Assembly: GCA_024225275.1 (NCBI GenBank)
Contig: JAAEMS010000134.1
Location: 1 to 54,535, forward strand
Origin: Actinomycetes bacterium
GTDB lineage: Bacteria; Actinomycetota; Acidimicrobiia; Acidimicrobiales; JAAEMS01
Direction: 5' to 3'
DNA length: 54,535 nucleotides
The position numbers were made by a program, and so were the translations under genes. Shown in pieces: positions 47,105-54,535 of the stretch. The notes beneath the pieces are model-generated. The model saw only the letters and a list, made by a program, of their open reading frames with translations, had not been told where the DNA came from and searched no databases. Position 1 is the stretch's first letter. Every line of letters starts with the position of its first letter.

Positions 47105-47946
47105 CGGCGACGGTGATCATCGTCGCCTACCGGACCCCTGAGCTCGACCTCGGGTGGGTGCCCGACCGGGCGGCGGTCATTGTCGTCCACAATGACGGCA
47201 GTTTGGCCCCGGAGTCGGTCGATCATCCCGCGGTGACCCATCTCCACCCGGGTGAGAACCTTGGATATGGGAGGGCGGTCAACCTTGCTCTCGGCCAGGT
47301 CCGGACCGAGCGCACCATCGTCGCCAATCCTGACCTGAAGCTGGAGCGCCGCCACTTCGAGGCCCTCGCCTCCGCCCCATCTGGCGTGGTCGTAACCGTG
47401 CCCCTGGTCGATCTCGAGGGCGAGCCCACTCCCGTGCTCGTCCCCAACTACTCGCCTGTCACATTCCTGTTGACCACCCTTCGGGCGGGGCGGCTCATCG
47501 GCCGCGGGTCGCCGGTGAGGGCGTGGCTTCTGGCACGGACGCGATGGGGCCGGAATCTCGAACGCGCCGGGAATGACTTCGACGAACGTCGTCTGGCCGG
47601 TGCTTGGGTCGGAGGTGCCCTTTTCTCGGTCGATACCGACCGCCTGCGGGCTGTTGAAGGTTTTGACCCAGACTTCTTCCTCTATTTCGAGGACGCCGAC
47701 CTGTCTCAGCGGCTGGCTGACCGGTTTCCGGAGCTGCGGGTCCGTAACGTCTCCGGTCCTCCCGGGGTACATGCAGTGGGAGGGTCATCGCCCGATCGCG
47801 CGGCGCGTCGGCGGACCCGTCGAATCCAGTGGGACTCCGCCTCGGTGTTCGCCGCCCGCCAGCCAGGATGGTCGTGGCTGCCCGCCCGGGCGCTGGCTAC
47901 AGCCGGATCGCGCCTTTTCGGCGCGAGCAGTGATGGAGGCGGGTGA
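47101..47946 (+). CDS. Glycosyltransferase family 2
   Basis: A 281-residue GT-A fold transferase, rhamnosyltransferase-like. It opens ATVIIVAYRTPELDL, then has HPGENLGYGRAVNLAL, the metal-site equivalent IVANPDLKLERRHF, GAWVGGALFSVDTDRLRAV and FLYFEDADLSQRLAD, which is the classic acceptor/base region. It uses a nucleotide sugar to extend the lipid-linked chain begun by the upstream enzyme. No membrane helices. Overlaps both neighbours, so part of one coupled operon. Confidence 0.92.
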   Translation: MTATVIIVAYRTPELDLGWVPDRAAVIVVHNDGSLAPESVDHPAVTHLHPGENLGYGRAVNLALGQVRTERTIVANPDLKLERRHFEALASAPSGVVVTVPLVDLEGEPTPVLVPNYSPVTFLLTTLRAGRLIGRGSPVRAWLLARTRWGRNLERAGNDFDERRLAGAWVGGALFSVDTDRLRAVEGFDPDFFLYFEDADLSQRLADRFPELRVRNVSGPPGVHAVGGSSPDRAARRRTRRIQWDSASVFAARQPGWSWLPARALATAGSRLFGASSDGGG

Positions 47947-49070
47947 TGGCCGCCGTCGCCGTCGTGCATTCCGGTCGGGGCTCGGGGGGCGAAGAACGCA
48001 GGGTCGACTCCTGGATCGAGATCGGTCGCGCCCTCGGACTCGATGTGGCACCGATTGCCTTCGGGGATCACCCCTGGCAGCCTGCCGAACTGGTGCGTCG
48101 GGTCGGATCTCTGATCACCGGATCCCGGGTGCCCGAAGCCCTCTCCTGGAACCCCAGCTCGCTACTGGCCGATCTCGCCGGGGTGGGGCCCGGACTGATC
48201 GTGGCTATCACCGCCCGAGCCTTCGAGCCCCGGCTCGCTGAGCTCGGGGTGCCTGTGGTGGCCGACTATGTCGACCGTCTGAGCATGAGCTATCGGCAGC
48301 GGGCGGCGATTGCCGGGCCCGGCCAAGCCGCAATCTTCAACGCCCTGGCCTGGAGCCACCAACGCGTCGAGCGGCGCGTCCCCTCGTACGCCGGCCTCTC
48401 AACGGCGGCCGGGCGGGCTGACGCCAAGGCTCTCGGTGGTTTGTGGGTGCCGAATACGATCTCTGTTGTCCCCGACGAAAAGCGGGGCGTTTCCCCTGAT
48501 CACGATCTCCTGTTCTTCGGAACCCTCTCCTACGAGCCCAACATCGAAGCCATACGCTGGCTCGACTCGGCGACCGAATCCCGTCGTGATCTGCGGGTCC
48601 TGATCGCGGGACGGCGGGCGACAACCACCGTCCAGCGGATCGTTGTCAGGAGGGGATGGACGTTGATGGAGGACTTTCCGGACGTGGCTACGTTGGCTCG
48701 GCGAGCCCGGATCGCCGTGAGTCCGCTACGTTCGGCCGCTGGAATCCAGAACAAGGTGCTCGAAGCGGCCGCAGTGGCGATGCCTCAGATCGTGAGCGCC
48801 GCGGTGGCGGCGGGCCTCGACGATGCCTTCCCGGTCATCGTGGCCGGGGGGGCCGCCGACTTCACCGACCAGATCGACCACCTCCTCGGCAACCACGAAC
48901 TGGCGTCCCAACTCGGTTCGAGCGGGCGCCTGCACGTGAAGAAGCACTACAGCGCGGAAGCGGTAGCGGCGGGACTGGCGTCCGGCTTTGCCCCCTTGGC
49001 CGATCTGGCTTCGAGAGTCGCGACCCGGCCCCTCAGCGCGTATCCGGCCCAGCCGATGGGCGGAACATGA
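47946..49070 (+). CDS. Glycosyltransferase, GT-B fold (group 1-like)
   Basis: A 374-residue protein with a weak GT-B pattern. It starts MAAVAVVHSGRGSGGEERRV and has a middle region DHDLLFFGTLSYEPNIEAIR, then LRVLIAGRRATTTVQRIV, MEDFPDVATLARRARIAVSP and GIQNKVLEAAAVAMPQIVS. The latter equals the EALA donor-site region of group 1 transferases. ATG 47946 shares a base with the upstream stop; GTG 47943 is the alternative. The stop overlaps the next gene (ATGA). Substrates unknown. Confidence 0.85.
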   Translation: MAAVAVVHSGRGSGGEERRVDSWIEIGRALGLDVAPIAFGDHPWQPAELVRRVGSLITGSRVPEALSWNPSSLLADLAGVGPGLIVAITARAFEPRLAELGVPVVADYVDRLSMSYRQRAAIAGPGQAAIFNALAWSHQRVERRVPSYAGLSTAAGRADAKALGGLWVPNTISVVPDEKRGVSPDHDLLFFGTLSYEPNIEAIRWLDSATESRRDLRVLIAGRRATTTVQRIVVRRGWTLMEDFPDVATLARRARIAVSPLRSAAGIQNKVLEAAAVAMPQIVSAAVAAGLDDAFPVIVAGGAADFTDQIDHLLGNHELASQLGSSGRLHVKKHYSAEAVAAGLASGFAPLADLASRVATRPLSAYPAQPMGGT

Positions 49071-50284
49071 GACGTCCCCGCGTCGCGGTCTATCACCTGC
49101 TGCCGCCTGGTGGCGCCCTCAGGGTTGCCGACGCTCTTGTTGAGCGAACCCGGGACCGGATCGATTACGAGTTGTTCCGCATCGACCTGGGTCGAAACGA
49201 CCCGGTCCCGAACCCGACTCCCGACCGGCCTGAGCAGAGGGTGCACCGGTACCGCAGCCGCGTCCCCTTCCGTTCGTCACGTCTCTACGCCTGGACCGCG
49301 GTGTTGCCGGAGGTTCTCCGCCTCGAGCGTCGTATCGCCGCCGACATCGACGCCGGTGGATTCGACTACGCCGTCGTCCATCATCAGCGGTTCACCCAGG
49401 CTCCCAGCGTTCTGGGGCGGCTTCGCACCCCCACCCTCTATTTCGTGCAGGAACCGCGGCGGGCCGGCTTCGAATACGACCTCCGGCCCCGAGGTTTGGG
49501 AACCGGACTTCAGGAACGACTGACCCGGCTTCCGGTGGCGGCCCTCGATGCCCGCATCCGAGCCTTCGACATTGCGCAGACCCGGGCCGCCGACCGCATC
49601 CTGTGCAACTCGACCCACTCTGCCGAGTACATCTGGCGGGCATACGGCCGCGAGGCCGAGGTCATCCGGCTCGGAGTCGACGGGAGCGTGTTCTTCCCCG
49701 TCGAGGTCAACACCGAGAACCAGGTAGTGGCAGTCGGAGCCCTCGACCCCTCGAAGGGGCACGAGCTGGCGATCGAGGCCGTTGCGGCCGTGGCCCGGAC
49801 GCAGCGGCCCCGGCTGTTGGTGGTGCATCCGCGCGGTACCGACGCCGACCGGGCCCGCCTGCTCGACATGGCCCACGACGGTGACGTCGAGCTCACGTTC
49901 GCCACCGGCCTGACCGACGCCGAGCTCGCTCGGGAGTACAGCCGTTCGCAGTGCACCCTGCTCTGCGGTCGCGTCGAGCCCTTCGGCCTGACGATGGTCG
50001 AGTCGCTGGCGTGCGGCACACCAGTGGTTGGCCTGTACGAGGGTGGCTATCGGGAGGTCGTACGCGAGGGCCGCTGGGGGTACCTGGTCGACCGCCGGCC
50101 CGGTAACGGATCAGCAGCGCTCCTGGCAGCGGCCATCGAGAAGGTGCAGGCCGGGAGCCTGCCTGTCGCCGCCCAGCTCCGGGCCGAGGTTCTGGCCTCC
50201 CATTCCTGGGATTCCGTTGTCGAGCACTACCTCGCGGCCGCTGACGCGCTCTTGATGGACTGGGCGGAGGATCATCGAGCATGA
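49067..50284 (+). CDS. Glycosyltransferase family 4 (group 1)
   Basis: A 405-residue GT-B transferase. The N-terminal half begins RRPRVAVYHLLPPGGALRVA and includes FDYAVVHHQRF, LYFVQEPRRAGFEYDLRP and ILCNSTHSAEYIWRAYG. The donor domain has VIRLGVDGSVFFP, VAVGALDPSKGHELAIEA and the EX7E region EPFGLTMVESLACGTPVVGL. ATG 49067 overlaps the upstream stop. Long frames further upstream are antisense-type artefacts. It ends overlapping the sulfotransferase (ATGA). Confidence 0.93.
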   Translation: MRRPRVAVYHLLPPGGALRVADALVERTRDRIDYELFRIDLGRNDPVPNPTPDRPEQRVHRYRSRVPFRSSRLYAWTAVLPEVLRLERRIAADIDAGGFDYAVVHHQRFTQAPSVLGRLRTPTLYFVQEPRRAGFEYDLRPRGLGTGLQERLTRLPVAALDARIRAFDIAQTRAADRILCNSTHSAEYIWRAYGREAEVIRLGVDGSVFFPVEVNTENQVVAVGALDPSKGHELAIEAVAAVARTQRPRLLVVHPRGTDADRARLLDMAHDGDVELTFATGLTDAELAREYSRSQCTLLCGRVEPFGLTMVESLACGTPVVGLYEGGYREVVREGRWGYLVDRRPGNGSAALLAAAIEKVQAGSLPVAAQLRAEVLASHSWDSVVEHYLAAADALLMDWAEDHRA

Positions 50285-51045
50285 CTCGGGATCTCATCCT
50301 CGTCGTTGCGCCATTTCGATCGGGCAGTACCGCGGTGTGGAGCCTGCTCCGGCGCCACGACGACATCACCGCCTACTACGAGCCTCTCCACGAGCGGCTT
50401 CCGGAGTTCGTGGCCCAGCCTCGCCCGATCGACCCGACCCACCTTGGGGTCGCTGACGACTACTTCGCCGAGTATCGGAGTCCCGGCGGCTGGGCCGAGG
50501 CTCGATCGATCCAGGAGAGAGCGGCGGCGGCCAGCTTCACGACCTTCGATGACCCGGTGGACCGTGAGGCCATGGAGGCCTGGATCAGCTGGCTGGTGGC
50601 CTCGGCGTCCACGCCGAAAGTTGTTCTCCAGTTCAATCGCCTGTGCCTGGCCCTGCCCGCCCTGAGGGAGATGTTGCCCGGCGCCCTGTTGGTCACCCTG
50701 CACCGCCCGGCGCGGGAGTGTTGGCTGTCGGGCCGCCGGCACACAGACCAGGCCTTCTCGCTGTATGCAGCCCGCTATGCCCGCAACCTGCCGACAGCCT
50801 CGACCGTCGAACGGCTCGCGGCCCAGTCCACGCGTGGCGCTGAACTCCTCGATCGCGTCTGGCCAGCCCGCGGTTGCCGTTGGTTCGACGGCTACCACCG
50901 CCAGTTCGATCTCGACGCAGCCCGGCTCTCGGACCTACAGATCCAGCATGGTGAGCTCTCGGGCGATGGTGCAGGTATCTGTCGGCAGCTCGAGGACGGC
51001 CTGGAACTGAGCGCGGGCTCCCTCGATCCTCAGATCCTGGTCTGA
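50281..51045 (+). CDS. Sulfotransferase
   Basis: A 254-residue protein of the PAPS-dependent sulfotransferase superfamily. The 5'-phosphosulfate loop is LVVAPFRSGSTAVWSLL (about 7-23), and the 3'-phosphate site is TLHRPARECWLSGRRH (about 139-154). The latter has the R-x6-7-S pattern of the family. Placed at the end of a run of coupled glycosyltransferases, it probably sulfates the glycan or its sugar precursor in the cytoplasm. The family is known; the glycan target is inference. Confidence 0.85.
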   Translation: MTRDLILVVAPFRSGSTAVWSLLRRHDDITAYYEPLHERLPEFVAQPRPIDPTHLGVADDYFAEYRSPGGWAEARSIQERAAAASFTTFDDPVDREAMEAWISWLVASASTPKVVLQFNRLCLALPALREMLPGALLVTLHRPARECWLSGRRHTDQAFSLYAARYARNLPTASTVERLAAQSTRGAELLDRVWPARGCRWFDGYHRQFDLDAARLSDLQIQHGELSGDGAGICRQLEDGLELSAGSLDPQILV

Positions 51046-51052
51046 ACGGCCT

Positions 51053-52279
51053 GTGTCCGTGCGCGCACTGCTCGAGACGGGACGGAGGCTGGGCCGGAGC
51101 CGGGAGAGCGGCGTGCTCGCTCTTCGCACGGTCTCGCAGGTGCTGGGTCTCGGCACGGTTGGTCTCGCCGTGGTGCTCCTGGGCAACGAGGGGGCCGGTC
51201 ATCTGATCCTCTACTTGACGGTGGTTCAGGTCGCGGCGCTGCCGGTTGGGGCCGGGTATGGGCGCACGGTGACGATGCACATCGGGCGGGACGAGCGGGA
51301 CCTTGCCAACCGGGCTCGGAGAGCCGGGTTGGCTGCCGGCGTGGCCGCCGGCGTGATCGGGTCGATCGTCGCGGTCCTGATGCTGGGGTCAGAGTTCGGG
51401 CGGTTCACTGTGGTCGTGACGGTCTTCGCCAGCGTCGTCTCTCTCTGCGTCCTCCTGCTACGGGCTTCCGAGCTGAGAGGGGAGATGAGGCCCCAGTGGT
51501 CGACAGCGGTGGAGGCGATCGCTCCTCAGACGACCTTGCTGTTGGCCCTTCTCGCGCTCAGCACCCGGGGTGGGGCCGGTGTGATGATCGGTCGGACTGT
51601 CGTCCTGGTGCTCACTGCGGTTCTGGTCGACCGCACCACCCGACCAGCGCCCGCCGGGTCAGCCGCGGCACTGACTGCGGTTTCGCTCATGTCATCGGTG
51701 GTCGCCGGATCACAGATCCTCATGGTGCGACTCGATCTTCTCATGCTCGGGTGGCTCGACGGTCCTGGTGATGTGAGCGCCTACTCGGTCATCCAACGAA
51801 TCGCCGAGATCTCATACTGGCCGATGGGTGCTGCCCTCGTTGTCATTGGCCCTCAGTTCGCAGCTGCAACCGACCGGCCATCGCTCAGCGCGGCCGTGGG
51901 CGAGGTCCGACCCCGCCTGCTGGCCGTCCGTGGGCTTGCCGTCGGAGCCTCAGCGGTCATGGGCGGTGTCGGTGCGGTTCTTCTGAATGGGTCGTGGCCA
52001 TCGACCTTCGCCGTCCTGCTCTTCGCCAGCCTGGTGCTGGTGTTCTTCGCCCCCGACGCCTCCCTCCTGCTCATGCAGGGTCGGCCCCAGGTCGTGGCTC
52101 TGGCCAGCGCGGTCGGGGTGGCGGCCAATGTGGCGCTGAACCTCGCCCTGATCCCCCCATTCGGGGCTCTGGGCGCATCGTTCGCCACACTGACCGCACT
52201 CGCCGTGAGCTATACCGTCCTGCCCGCACTGGCTCGGCGGCAGGTCGGGTTCAGTAGTTGGTCGACCGCCCTCAGGTGA
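51053..52279 (+). CDS. Polysaccharide flippase-like membrane protein
   Basis: A 408-residue protein starting at GTG 51053 with about 12 membrane helices, arranged in two halves (LALRTVSQVLGLGTVGLAVV onward, and SSVVAGSQILMVRLDLLMLG onward). This is the plan of the MATE/MVF/Wzx superfamily of lipid-linked oligosaccharide flippases. The second-half motif RLDLLMLGWLDGPGDVSAYS is typical. It would carry the lipid-linked glycan across the membrane. No Wzy-type polymerase or chain-length regulator is nearby. It overlaps nadA by eight bases, tail to tail. Confidence 0.82.
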   Translation: MSVRALLETGRRLGRSRESGVLALRTVSQVLGLGTVGLAVVLLGNEGAGHLILYLTVVQVAALPVGAGYGRTVTMHIGRDERDLANRARRAGLAAGVAAGVIGSIVAVLMLGSEFGRFTVVVTVFASVVSLCVLLLRASELRGEMRPQWSTAVEAIAPQTTLLLALLALSTRGGAGVMIGRTVVLVLTAVLVDRTTRPAPAGSAAALTAVSLMSSVVAGSQILMVRLDLLMLGWLDGPGDVSAYSVIQRIAEISYWPMGAALVVIGPQFAAATDRPSLSAAVGEVRPRLLAVRGLAVGASAVMGGVGAVLLNGSWPSTFAVLLFASLVLVFFAPDASLLLMQGRPQVVALASAVGVAANVALNLALIPPFGALGASFATLTALAVSYTVLPALARRQVGFSSWSTALR

Positions 52280-53390
52280 TCTGTAGCATCAGATCGAGGG
52301 CGAGTTTGGCCTCGGCGGTGACAGCAGGCTCGACCGTGATCTGGTTGACGACCTTGCCGTCGACCAGGTTCTCGAGCACCCAGGCCAGGTGCTGACGGTC
52401 GATGCGGTTCATGGTCGAGCACGGACAGATCAGGGGATCGAGGGACACGACCTTCACTCCATCGGTCTCCTTGTCGAGCCGTTGGACGAGGTGGATTTCG
52501 GTGGCCACACCGATGACGCTGCCCTCGGGGGCGGCCTCGACGTAGCGGATGATGTGGTCGGTGCTGCCCACCGAATCGGCCAGTTCGCACACATCGCGGG
52601 CACACTCCGGATGGGCCACGATCTTGCCGTCGGGGTATTGCTGGCGGAAGGCCGCGATGTGTTCGGGGCGGAACCGCTGATGTACCGAACAGTGGCCCTT
52701 CCAGAGCAGGAAGGTGGCGTCCTTGCAGTCGGCCTCGGACAGGCCGCCTCGCTCCATCCTGGGATCCCAGATCCGCATGTCGGACTCGTCGTAGCCCATG
52801 GTGAAGCCGGTGTTGCGGCCCAGGTGCTGATCGGGGAAGAACAGGACCTGGTCGGCTCGTGATTCGCCGGTCTCGGGGTCGGGGGTGAGGGCCCAGTCGA
52901 GGACAGCGCGGGCGTTGGTGGAGGTGCAGACGGCACCACCGTGGCGGCCCACGAACGCCTTCAGGTTGGCGGCCGAGTTCATATAGGTGATGGGCATGAC
53001 CCGTTCGATGTCGACCACGGTGGCCAGGGCATCCCATGCCTCTTCGACCTCGTCGATGTCGGCCATGTCGGCCATGGAGCAGCCGGCGTTCAGGTCGGGC
53101 AGTACGACCGACTGGTGGTCGGCAGTGAGGATGTCGGCCGATTCGGCCATGAAGTGCACACCACAGAACACGATGTAGTCGGCGTCGGGGTTGTCCTGGG
53201 CGAGGACCGACAGCCGGAAAGAGTCGCCGCGGGCGTCGGCCCACTGGATGACATCGTCGCGCTGGTAGTGGTGTCCGAGGATGAACAGGCGATCGCCGAG
53301 AGTGTTCTTGGCGGCCTTGATCCATTGGTCGAGCTCGAGCCCGGTCGCGTCGGAATACCGGTCGGGTAGGGGTGACTGCAGGCGCAGCAT
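52272..53390 (-). CDS. nadA: Quinolinate synthase A
   Basis: NadA condenses iminoaspartate with dihydroxyacetone phosphate to quinolinate for NAD synthesis. The 372-residue protein has ILGHHYQRDDVIQWAD near 38, IVFCGVHFMAESADIL (first cluster cysteine), PDLNAGCSMADMADID, AHPECARDVCEL (second) and SLDPLICPCSTMNRI (third), together a [4Fe-4S] site. I chose ATG 53390 because GGAGG lies 9 bases upstream; ATG 53408 would put that site inside the gene. nadB and nadC are not in the window. The RBS can pair with an upstream CCTCC. Confidence 0.94.
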   Translation of the reverse strand: MLRLQSPLPDRYSDATGLELDQWIKAAKNTLGDRLFILGHHYQRDDVIQWADARGDSFRLSVLAQDNPDADYIVFCGVHFMAESADILTADHQSVVLPDLNAGCSMADMADIDEVEEAWDALATVVDIERVMPITYMNSAANLKAFVGRHGGAVCTSTNARAVLDWALTPDPETGESRADQVLFFPDQHLGRNTGFTMGYDESDMRIWDPRMERGGLSEADCKDATFLLWKGHCSVHQRFRPEHIAAFRQQYPDGKIVAHPECARDVCELADSVGSTDHIIRYVEAAPEGSVIGVATEIHLVQRLDKETDGVKVVSLDPLICPCSTMNRIDRQHLAWVLENLVDGKVVNQITVEPAVTAEAKLALDLMLQIT

Positions 53391-53396
53391 CTGTTG

Positions 53397-53416
53397 TGAC
53401 CTCCGCATATTGGAGG
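53397..53416 (-). promoter_or_regulatory. Hairpin that can hide the nadA ribosome binding site
   Basis: On the minus strand CCTCC-N7-GGAGG forms a 5-bp stem, with GGAGG being the proposed ribosome binding site. It could damp translation initiation. Confidence 0.35.
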
Positions 53417-53516
53417 CATCGATATGACCGGTGGGGACAGCCGGGTCGCCTCTCCCACGGGGATGTCGGTCTCGATGCCAGATATGACGCCGGATTCCCG
53501 GCCGACGTTGGCACCA

Positions 53517-53522
53517 AGTATA
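53517..53522 (-). promoter_or_regulatory. Candidate -10 of nadA
   Basis: TATACT on the minus strand is a good -10 match, about 127 bases before the nadA start. The -35 is not convincing. It implies a leader of about 115 bases. Confidence 0.35.
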
Positions 53523-53630
53523 GCGGGTGATGCTCAGTTCCTTGTCAGGAGGACGTTGAGCTGGTGGGCAGCCAACTCTGCGCGGGAGAGGCCAGATCGT
53601 CCGGCTGGACCCATGACTCGAAGCCGGGCC

Positions 53631-53643
53631 TATCTTGGGCGCC
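53631..53643 (+). promoter_or_regulatory. -10 element for the four-helix membrane protein
   Basis: TATCTT at 53631-53636 precedes the ATG by 7 bases. Confidence 0.4.
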
Positions 53644-54084
53644 ATGCGAACCTTCCTGCTCGTGTTGCACATTGTCGGTGTTGCCGCCTGGTTGGGCGGC
53701 AATCTGACCCAGATGATGGTGCTGCCGATGATGGAGAGGGCTGAACACACCGCAGCCATTGCCTGGCACCGAGCTTCAGGTCAGATGGCGAAGATCTACT
53801 ACTCGATCGCCGGGGCCTTGATCATGGTGACGGGCATCTGCCTGGTCATCGAGGGCCCTTACACCTTCTCCGACGGCTTCGTCAGCGTCGGGTTCCTGGT
53901 CGTCGTCATCGGTGGGGTCATGGGCGTGGTCTTCTTCGCGCCCGCCTCCCGGGCCGCCATCACCGCCCACGAGCTGGGCGGTGGCCCCACCCTCCAGGCC
54001 GTCCTCAAGCGGTTCACAATGGGCGCCATCGTCGACACTGGGCTGGTCATCTTCACCGTCTACGCCATGGTCGCGAAGCTCTAG
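53644..54084 (+). CDS. Small four-helix membrane protein (DUF2269/CopD-like)
   Basis: A 146-residue integral membrane protein with four helices: RTFLLVLHIVGVAAWLGGN (helix 1), IYYSIAGALIMVTGICLVI (helix 2), GFLVVVIGGVMGVVFFA (helix 3) and AIVDTGLVIFTVYAMVA (helix 4). The LHI-x5-WLGG pattern, with a histidine in helix 1, is shared by DUF2269 and CopD-like proteins, where such histidines may bind heme or copper. The role is unknown. ATG 53644 is chosen over a TTG nine bases upstream. It ends 23 bases before uvrC. Confidence 0.75.
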   Translation: MRTFLLVLHIVGVAAWLGGNLTQMMVLPMMERAEHTAAIAWHRASGQMAKIYYSIAGALIMVTGICLVIEGPYTFSDGFVSVGFLVVVIGGVMGVVFFAPASRAAITAHELGGGPTLQAVLKRFTMGAIVDTGLVIFTVYAMVAKL

Positions 54085-54095
54085 GGGAGGGGTCA

Positions 54096-54107
54096 TAGAC
54101 TGGCGCG
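54096..54107 (+). promoter_or_regulatory. -10 element for leaderless uvrC mRNA
   Basis: TAGACT at 54096-54101 lies 6 bases before the GTG of uvrC, the same arrangement as uvrA and uvrB. Confidence 0.45.
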
Positions 54108-54535
54108 GTGGTCGAACGTCCCCCCGCCGGCACCGTCCCTGACGCGCCCGGCTCCTACCAGTTCAAGGACGCCCACGGCCGGGTGATCTATGTCGGCAAG
54201 GCCAAGAGCATCCGCTCGCGCCTGTCGAACTACTTCCAGAGCAGCCTGCACCCTCGCACTGCCCAGATGGTGGCCACCGCTGAGACGGTCGAGTGGATCC
54301 AGGTCGACAACGACGTCGAAGCCCTGATGCTCGAGTTCAACCTGATCAAGGAGCACCGGCCCCGGTTCAACATCCGCCTGGTCGACGACAAGAGCTACCC
54401 GTTCCTGTCGGTGACGGTCAGCGATGAATGGCCACGGGCCATGGTGATGAGGGGGGCCAAGCGCAGGGGCATCCGCTACTTCGGGCCCTACGCCCACGCC
54501 TACGCCATCCGCGAAACCCTCGACCTGCTGTTCCG
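54108..54535 (+). CDS. uvrC: Excinuclease ABC subunit C (partial, 5' end)
   Basis: UvrC makes both cuts around the lesion after UvrB loading. The 142 residues visible before the window ends contain the N-terminal GIY-YIG nuclease: [10 protein letters not shown] (about 13-22) and [18 protein letters not shown], then [19 protein letters not shown] with the catalytic glutamate, and [14 protein letters not shown]. The start is GTG 54108. It completes the set of uvrA, uvrB and uvrC within 18 kb. Confidence 0.96.
   Translation, partial: MVERPPAGTVPDAPGSYQFKDAHGRVIYVGKAKSIRSRLSNYFQSSLHPRTAQMVATAETVEWIQVDNDVEALMLEFNLIKEHRPRFNIRLVDDKSYPFLSVTVSDEWPRAMVMRGAKRRGIRYFGPYAHAYAIRETLDLLF

Overview
The window is high-GC bacterial chromosome from what looks like a free-living actinobacterium. 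An ANTAR-type response regulator, a DNA polymerase I without a visible proofreading motif, a Tad/Flp pilus locus without an outer-membrane secretin, a LexA-type box of the actinobacterial/Firmicute form and many apparently leaderless genes all point to Actinomycetota. Gene style and order suggest the Acidimicrobiia, but that is inference and no marker search was possible. I see no insertion sequence, prophage, CRISPR array, rRNA or replication origin. One tRNA gene, tRNA-Leu(CAA), is present.

Layout. 1-4.0 kb: a tail of an unknown gene, then trpC-trpF-trpB-trpA overlapping end to end, then a HIT-like protein whose 3' end runs into a palindromic REP-like element. 4.1-6.6 kb: an intact FAD/NAD disulfide oxidoreductase and a frameshifted, internally deleted relic of a second one. 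6.6-8.4 kb: leuA (minus) with a previously unlisted leucine-rich leader peptide and hairpin. 8.6-12.3 kb: ECF sigma factor, truncated globin, HU, SppA-like protease, peroxiredoxin and FabZ. 12.4-16.8 kb (minus): a fatty-acid synthesis operon fabD-fabH-fabG-acpP-fabF, in which FabD carries an unusual C-terminal lipoyl-like domain. 16.9-24.1 kb: tRNA-Leu, small proteins, ANTAR regulator, polA, a methyltransferase and rpsA.

24.3-36.5 kb is a Tad (tight adherence) pilus locus: cpaB, cpaE/tadZ, cpaF/tadA, a tadB fused to an exported von Willebrand A-like domain, tadC and a polytopic membrane protein. After a divergent coaE come a NarL-type sensor kinase/regulator pair and two Flp pilin genes, each followed by a strong terminator. 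36.6-54.5 kb holds uvrB, uvrA and the start of uvrC, interleaved with two tandem GT-C-like membrane proteins and a surface-glycan cluster: methyltransferase, phosphoglycosyl transferase, three glycosyltransferases, sulfotransferase and flippase. nadA and a small four-helix membrane protein follow. uvrA has a good LexA box.

Themes. At least eleven transcription units begin with a TANNNT element 6-8 bases before an ATG or GTG, implying leaderless mRNAs; this includes uvrA, uvrB, uvrC, polA and the leuA leader peptide. The most novel-looking protein architectures are the vWA-TadB fusion and the FabD-lipoyl-like fusion. The pilus locus, two-component system and sulfated-glycan cluster together suggest investment in attachment and cell-surface chemistry.
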